From: Thalassobacillus devorans
Lineage (GTDB): Bacteria; Bacillota; Bacilli; Bacillales; Halobacillaceae
DNA: 64,000 nt
Direction of reading: 5' to 3'
NCBI RefSeq assembly: GCF_900176565.1
Contig: NZ_FXEH01000005.1
Coordinates: forward strand, 831,384 to 895,383
Below, in pieces: positions 59,528-64,000 of this stretch (positions are counted from its first letter, which is position 1; every line of letters begins with the position of its first letter). The notes beneath the pieces were generated by a model. The model was not told the origin of the DNA and ran no database searches. It was given only the letters and a program-made list of their open reading frames with translations. Position numbers and translations under genes: made by a program.

Positions 59528-61237
59528 ATGAGTCTACCATTCAATCAATACAACCCGGAAACATTATTATTACACGGAGGACAGGAAGTCGACCCTTCGA
59601 CCGGCTCCCGTGCTGTTCCAATCTATCAAACTACTTCCTATGTATTCCGTGATACGGAGCACGCTAAAAACCTGTTTGGTCTTGCTGAGCCAGGAAACAT
59701 TTATTCCCGAATCATGAACCCGACTGTCGATGCTTTCGAGCAACGAATCGCTTTACTGGAAGATGGTGCGGCTGCAGTAGCTACTTCTTCCGGAATGGCT
59801 GCAATTACGTTGGCCATTCTTAATATCGCTTCTGCCGGGGATGAAATTGTTGCGTCCACCAACTTGTATGGTGGGACGTATAATTTATTCACTCATACTT
59901 TGCCGCGTTATGGCATTACAGTTAATTTCGTCGACAGTACGGACCCGGAAAATATCAAAAAAGCTATTACGCCAAATACGAAAGCTGTTTTTTCTGAAAT
60001 CATTGGCAACCCGAGTTTAAATGTACTAGATATTGAAGCAGTGGCAGATGTCGCTCATGAAAATGGTATCCCACTCATTATCGACAACACATTTGCTACT
60101 CCATATATTTGCAAACCGATATCCTGGGGAGCAGATATCGTCGTTCACTCGGCTACTAAATGGATTGGGGGGCATGGCACCACCATCGGCGGCGTAGTGG
60201 TAGACAGTGGCCGGTTCGATTGGACGAACGGCAAGTTCCCAGGTTTCACGGAACCTGATGAAAGTTACAACGGACTTCGTTATGCCTATGATGTCGGTCC
60301 ATTGGCTTTCGCCATCAAACTGCGTGTCCAGCTGCTTAGGGATATCGGTGCTTGCCTAAGCCCACAAAACGCATTCCTGTTATTACAAGGTCTGGAAACT
60401 CTCCACCTTCGTATCAAGCAGCACACACAAAACGCGCGTGAAGTAGCACAACATCTAGTGGAACATGATGGAGTCGAATGGGTGAATTATCCTGGTCTTG
60501 AAAGCCACCCTACCCATCACCTGGCCAAAAAATATTTAAACCATGGCGCAGGTTCTATTGTCGTATTTGGTATCAAGGGCGGACGAGAAGCCGGCCGGAA
60601 AGTAATCGATAACATCAACCTGTGGTCACATGTTGCCAATGTCGGTGATGCCAAGTCATTGATCATCCACCCAGCTTCTACGACACACCAGCAGCTAAGC
60701 GCCCAGGACCTTGAGAAAACGGGTGTTACTGAAGAATTGATCCGTTTATCCATTGGTCTGGAATCTACCACCGACCTGATCGCTGAACTGGATCAGGCAA
60801 TTGAATTAGCAACAGGAGCGGAAACTCCTGCTCCTAAGATTTCAAAAGATACTGTTCATTCTGTTCTTGGTTCCTCGCTGGACCGCGAAAATGGAGAATT
60901 GAGAAGACGTGTGATTGTGACGACAGGTGAATTTTCTGAGACTGGTAAAACAGAAATCAAGAAATTGGAACGTCTAGGGTTCCAAGTGAAAGATATATCA
61001 GAAAAAGATGAGCTGCTCGATACTAAAGTCGATATTGTATACAGTGAATCTGCCACTGAAATCAGAAATAACCGGGAGGAAGTTACTCAACTGGCTCCTG
61101 CATTGGTTTGGGTGAAAGAGAACGAAGACATTACTTTAGAAGAAGGACCAGAAACGATTACCGGGGAAAATTTATATGAACGTGCCGTCACATTAAGACA
61201 AGCGACCGATCATTCTGATGTAGCCCTTACGCTATAA
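59528..61237 (+). CDS. metY: O-acetylhomoserine sulfhydrylase with C-terminal extension
   Basis: A 569-residue protein. Residues 1 to about 430 are a complete Cys/Met metabolism PLP enzyme of the MetY type: [38 protein letters not shown], and the PLP Lys211 in [16 protein letters not shown]. It makes homocysteine from O-acetylhomoserine and sulfide. The last 139 residues ([27 protein letters not shown]... to end) form an extra alpha/beta domain that recalls a small CoA-binding-like Rossmann fold. Normal family length is about 430. AAGGAGG lies 7 nt before the ATG. It heads the operon with hom. Confidence 0.93.
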   Translation: MSLPFNQYNPETLLLHGGQEVDPSTGSRAVPIYQTTSYVFRDTEHAKNLFGLAEPGNIYSRIMNPTVDAFEQRIALLEDGAAAVATSSGMAAITLAILNIASAGDEIVASTNLYGGTYNLFTHTLPRYGITVNFVDSTDPENIKKAITPNTKAVFSEIIGNPSLNVLDIEAVADVAHENGIPLIIDNTFATPYICKPISWGADIVVHSATKWIGGHGTTIGGVVVDSGRFDWTNGKFPGFTEPDESYNGLRYAYDVGPLAFAIKLRVQLLRDIGACLSPQNAFLLLQGLETLHLRIKQHTQNAREVAQHLVEHDGVEWVNYPGLESHPTHHLAKKYLNHGAGSIVVFGIKGGREAGRKVIDNINLWSHVANVGDAKSLIIHPASTTHQQLSAQDLEKTGVTEELIRLSIGLESTTDLIAELDQAIELATGAETPAPKISKDTVHSVLGSSLDRENGELRRRVIVTTGEFSETGKTEIKKLERLGFQVKDISEKDELLDTKVDIVYSESATEIRNNREEVTQLAPALVWVKENEDITLEEGPETITGENLYERAVTLRQATDHSDVALTL

Positions 61238-61268
61238 GTCCCTTATCAAGCGTTCGTATTTTCAAAAA

Positions 61269-61294
61269 CAGCCGGGGAATCAGCACCCCGGCTG
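61269..61294 (+). other. Intercistronic hairpin between metY and hom
   Basis: The 9-bp GC-rich stem CAGCCGGGG/CCCCGGCTG has no T tract. It probably is not a strong terminator but may stabilise or process the mRNA between the two genes. Confidence 0.6.
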
Positions 61295-61312
61295 ATATTA
61301 AGGAGGATAACT

Positions 61313-62320
61313 ATGCAAAAAATCAAAGCCGCACTGCTTGGGTATGGCACAGTCGGCCAGGGAATACAGGAAGTGATTTATCAGCATCAAGAGCGGTTCC
61401 GCCTCCTCCTGGGTAAGGAAGTAGAAATTGTGGCTGTTCTTGTCCAAAACCCTGCGAAACAAAGAAACTTGCCGGAAAACATTCTTGTTACAACTGATTT
61501 TGAAGAAATTATCTCTCTTCCTGATTTGAATGTTGTATTCGAAGCGATTGTTGGTGAAGAACCAGCGCTCACCTACTTAAGAAAATCGTTGAATAAAGGC
61601 ATCCATGTCATTACGGCGAATAAAATGATGTTCGCGAAGCATGCCAAAGAATTGCTTGAAACAGCCAGGGAAAACAATGTGCATATCGGCTTTGAGGCAA
61701 CTACTGCAGGCGGTACACCAATCATCCGTACAATCGATCAACTGCTTCAAGTGAATCGGGTAGAAAAAGTAGAAGCAATCCTCAATGGCACCAGCAACTA
61801 CATTTTAACGGCAATGAACGACCGTTTTATTGATTTTGATACCGCTTTGAAAGAGGCCCAGGAAAAAGGGTATGCCGAGGCCGATCCAACTCATGATATA
61901 GATGGCACCGATGCTTTTAATAAATTGATGATACTCAGCCAGCTGATCTATGGAGAGCAGCCCAACTGGCTGAACGTAAGAAAAATGGGAATCAATGGCC
62001 TGACAGAAGCAGATATAAATCACGCAAAACAAGAAAACAAAAAGTATAAGCATATTGGAGTCATTAAAAAAGTGGAGAATGACATCATAGCGGAAGTCTC
62101 CCCGGTGTTACTCTCTTCTACCCACCCATTACATCATATTGACGGTGTCGATAATGCACTTGCCATTACAAGTGATATCGTAGGTACGATCACGCTGACT
62201 GGTCCAGGCGCAGGAAAGCTGCCAACAGCCAGTGCCATGGTAGAAGATTTAGTACAGATTTTTCAGACGGAACATGCGGAGTTCTACGAAAAAATCTATG
62301 AAAAACAGGCCGCAGGATAA
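61313..62320 (+). CDS. hom: Homoserine dehydrogenase, ACT-less form
   Basis: A 335-residue enzyme that reduces aspartate semialdehyde to homoserine, the precursor of methionine and threonine. The NAD(P)-binding start is ALLGYGTVGQGIQEVI, and NGTSNYILTAMN with YAEADPTHDIDGTDAFNKLMILSQLI are the catalytic signatures. Most homologues have about 430 residues with a C-terminal ACT domain for threonine inhibition; here the chain ends without one. Placement behind metY under the SAM riboswitch suggests a methionine-dedicated isozyme. AAGGAGG precedes the ATG. Confidence 0.94.
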   Translation: MQKIKAALLGYGTVGQGIQEVIYQHQERFRLLLGKEVEIVAVLVQNPAKQRNLPENILVTTDFEEIISLPDLNVVFEAIVGEEPALTYLRKSLNKGIHVITANKMMFAKHAKELLETARENNVHIGFEATTAGGTPIIRTIDQLLQVNRVEKVEAILNGTSNYILTAMNDRFIDFDTALKEAQEKGYAEADPTHDIDGTDAFNKLMILSQLIYGEQPNWLNVRKMGINGLTEADINHAKQENKKYKHIGVIKKVENDIIAEVSPVLLSSTHPLHHIDGVDNALAITSDIVGTITLTGPGAGKLPTASAMVEDLVQIFQTEHAEFYEKIYEKQAAG

Positions 62321-62357
62321 AAAAGAGCAACAAGCTTCAGGCTTGCTGCTCTTTTTT
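62321..62357. terminator. Bidirectional terminator, hom and deacetylase genes
   Basis: AAAAGAGCA(a)CAAGC pairs with GCTTG(c)TGCTCTTTT, with T and A tracts either side, between the convergent hom and PdaC-like genes. Confidence 0.9.
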
Positions 62358-63786
62358 ATGGGCGCCATGACGACAGAGTTGGTTGTCCTGTTATTTCCGG
62401 TTGTTTTTCCTGCAACAGCTGACTTACGGTTACCAGCTGGAACCCTTCCTCGGTCAGACGCTTTATTAGTGGTTCAATCACTTCTTGCATATGAGGTGAG
62501 ACCTCCTGCAAAGAAATAATTGCTCTGTCTTCCGCGTGCTTCATCACTTCGTTAATAATCGCCTTTTCTTCTGATAAACGCCAAATCTCTATGTCATGAC
62601 TATTCTCGATGACAGGAAGTTCAGTAATTCTTTGGATTTCCCGCTTTCCACGATTATAAGGAGCCTTAATAACACTTGGCTGGTGACCGGTCAATTCCTC
62701 TACTTTATCAGCAGTTCTCTGGAGCTGTTCTTCGATAGCAGCGTCACTCAATCGGCCCCATTGACGGTGATTCCATGAATGGTTACCAATTTCATGTCCT
62801 GCAGACGCAGCTTGGCTGATCAGTTCGGGATAATAAGTGAGCCTGTTTCCTAAGACGAAAAACGTAGCTTTTGCTTCATAGTTATCTAATACTTCCAAAA
62901 TCCGTTCTGTAATGGAATGATGGGGGCCATCATCAAAGGTTAAAGCAATTTGCTTCTTTTTCTCATTCATCAGTACCTGGTCGGCCGCCACAGGAGCACC
63001 TTCCGCTTTAACATTCAGCTTTTTAACTGGAATCTCTGTACGATACTTTTTCAATGCTTCCATATACCTGTCCTTCATAAGTCCTTCAAGTTTGTTTAAT
63101 GGTATGGTCACTTCAACTGATTCGCCCGGATTTTCACCAGCCGATATTTGATAATAAAAATTCATGCCGTTACTGTCCAGTGAAAACACATCGAAATTAG
63201 CTTCGTCGGGTGAAGTGATTTGTTTTACCCACGCTTTATCAAACGAGGTTCCGAGGTTTTCATGGGCAAGCAGCTGGTCTGAGACATGTTCTGACAGCTT
63301 ATCTACATAATCAATGTTACTTTTAAATAATCTATCCAGTTTCAAGCGCTTCCCATTACTCACGTCAAAATTAAGGACCGATGTATCCACAGATGGATGC
63401 TCGCCCCCTAGATCAACCACTTCATTGAAAGTTATGCTGACAATCTCCCCCGATTTATAAAGAATATCATAGTCAATGTTTAGTTCATGGGGAATATCGC
63501 CCTTTTTCTCTTGTTTCAACTGGTAACTGTCCTGCTTGAATTTAGCAATGCTCTTTTTCACATAATCCATGATCACTTGATTCAACTGATCACTGGAGGT
63601 CTGAGGATAATGGACAGCTAACCGGTACTCATCGTATTCTTCAATGATTGATTCTATCGATATATTCAGTTTTATTTCTTTTTCCTTATTAGATGATAAC
63701 GCTTGTTCTTCCCCTGAACTTGCCTGTGAAAAAGAGCAGGCAGTCATTAAAACAAGCATGATTAGTAATACAGTCATTTGCTTCAT
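62356..63786 (-). CDS. PdaC-like polysaccharide deacetylase lipoprotein with altered NodB motifs
   Basis: A 476-residue exported lipoprotein (lipobox LMTAC, Cys17). Residues about 40-260 resemble DUF4163/DUF3298, with GEVVDLGGEHP-like text (FNEVVDLGGEHPSVDTSV). From about 280 a NodB deacetylase domain follows: ALTFDDGPHHSITERIL (motif 1 intact) and HEIGNHSWNH (motif 2, both His present). Motif 3 has KAPYNRG in place of R-x-P-Y-G, motif 4 is IEIWRLSE, and motif 5 lacks the usual His (IISLQEV for I-x-L-H-D). The layout matches B. subtilis PdaC, a peptidoglycan deacetylase, but catalysis may be reduced or lost. Confidence 0.88.
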   Translation of the reverse strand: MKQMTVLLIMLVLMTACSFSQASSGEEQALSSNKEKEIKLNISIESIIEEYDEYRLAVHYPQTSSDQLNQVIMDYVKKSIAKFKQDSYQLKQEKKGDIPHELNIDYDILYKSGEIVSITFNEVVDLGGEHPSVDTSVLNFDVSNGKRLKLDRLFKSNIDYVDKLSEHVSDQLLAHENLGTSFDKAWVKQITSPDEANFDVFSLDSNGMNFYYQISAGENPGESVEVTIPLNKLEGLMKDRYMEALKKYRTEIPVKKLNVKAEGAPVAADQVLMNEKKKQIALTFDDGPHHSITERILEVLDNYEAKATFFVLGNRLTYYPELISQAASAGHEIGNHSWNHRQWGRLSDAAIEEQLQRTADKVEELTGHQPSVIKAPYNRGKREIQRITELPVIENSHDIEIWRLSEEKAIINEVMKHAEDRAIISLQEVSPHMQEVIEPLIKRLTEEGFQLVTVSQLLQEKQPEITGQPTLSSWRP

Positions 63787-63893
63787 AGTCAGGTTACCCT
63801 TCTATTCGTTAATAGTGAGCAACCTTATTGTAACATGTTTGTAATATTAATCGACATTTTTTTTGAAATCCACTAGAAAAGTTCCCTATTCTA

Positions 63894-64000
63894 TCACAAA
63901 TTCGTTCGAACATCCCATAATTCTGGAAAAAATCGGTGGTCCAGTACTTTTTTCAAGTAACCTACTCCCGATGAGCCGCCTGTACCAGTTTTATGACCAA
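63894..64000 (-). CDS. kynA: Tryptophan 2,3-dioxygenase, C-terminal part only
   Basis: Only the last 34 codons are inside the window. They contain [19 protein letters not shown] followed by [15 protein letters not shown], the highly conserved C-terminus of tryptophan 2,3-dioxygenase, whose GTGGSSG loop contacts the substrate. The enzyme opens the indole ring of tryptophan to N-formylkynurenine, the substrate of KynB. It is transcribed leftwards and is about 34.6 kb from kynUB. Confidence 0.93.
   Translation of the reverse strand, partial: GHKTGTGGSSGVGYLKKVLDHRFFPELWDVRTNL

Overview
The window looks like chromosomal DNA of a Bacillaceae bacterium, probably a salt- or alkali-tolerant one close to Halobacillus, Virgibacillus or Oceanobacillus. 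The evidence is strong Bacillus-type ribosome binding sites, frequent GTG and TTG starts, Gram-positive riboswitches (FMN, yybP-ykoY and SAM-I), a CcpA cre site, Fur boxes and many Bacillaceae families (SE1561, SE1832, YfkAB, NiaR, bPH, DUF915, PdaC-like and CssRS-HtrB). BCCT, NhaP-type, TerC and cardiolipin synthase genes fit life under ionic stress. The genus is an inference.

Layout. 1-1600: start of the riboflavin operon (ribD-ribE) behind an FMN riboswitch. 1.7-4.3 kb: small stress-type genes and a TerC-family gene behind a manganese-type riboswitch. 4.6-7 kb: AI-2E-family and MFS transporters. 7-10 kb: a TRAP transporter. 10.3-15 kb: GNAT, SE1832, NhaP antiporter and brnQ, the last with an unclassified leader attenuator. 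15.1-18.5 kb: a conserved ATP-grasp/alpha-E/transglutaminase operon. 18.6-24.5 kb: quinone oxidoreductase, recQ, then a GNAT-FAH-GNAT-rbsK operon. 24.6-29.3 kb: drug exporter, yfkAB and kynUB. 29.4-36.3 kb: BCCT, small proteins, aminopeptidase and ABC-F. 36.4-40.2 kb: Fur-regulated ferric iron ABC transporter. 40.2-46.4 kb: thioesterase, CssSR, divergent HtrB and cls. 46.5-53.5 kb: niaR, antiterminator-EIIA pair, methionine gamma-lyase, Rieske oxidoreductase, rarD and a bPH protein. 53.5-55.2 kb: IS1182-type insertion sequence. 55.2-59 kb: an unrecognised gene, phoA, an FAD oxidoreductase and a DUF2188 protein. 59.2-62.3 kb: SAM-riboswitch operon metY-hom. 62.4-64 kb: PdaC-like deacetylase and the 3' end of kynA.

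The window is mostly housekeeping and accessory metabolism, with no phage, CRISPR array, rRNA or tRNA seen. Tryptophan catabolism is split: kynU-kynB lie at 27.4-29.3 kb and the last codons of kynA at the right edge, about 34.6 kb away.

The least explained structure is non-coding. Two intergenic arrays (21.80-21.96 kb and 51.86-52.02 kb) each hold eight degenerate units built on TATGAGAGACAATTT, repeating every 20-23 nt (mostly 21), in opposite orientations. A second family of GC-rich intergenic repeats has a full-looking copy with long inverted ends at 44.26-44.93 kb and relics at 32.9 and 59.1 kb; a different GC-rich repeat lies inside the IS tail. The IS element sits precisely in a terminator stem-loop and duplicated all 22 bp of it.
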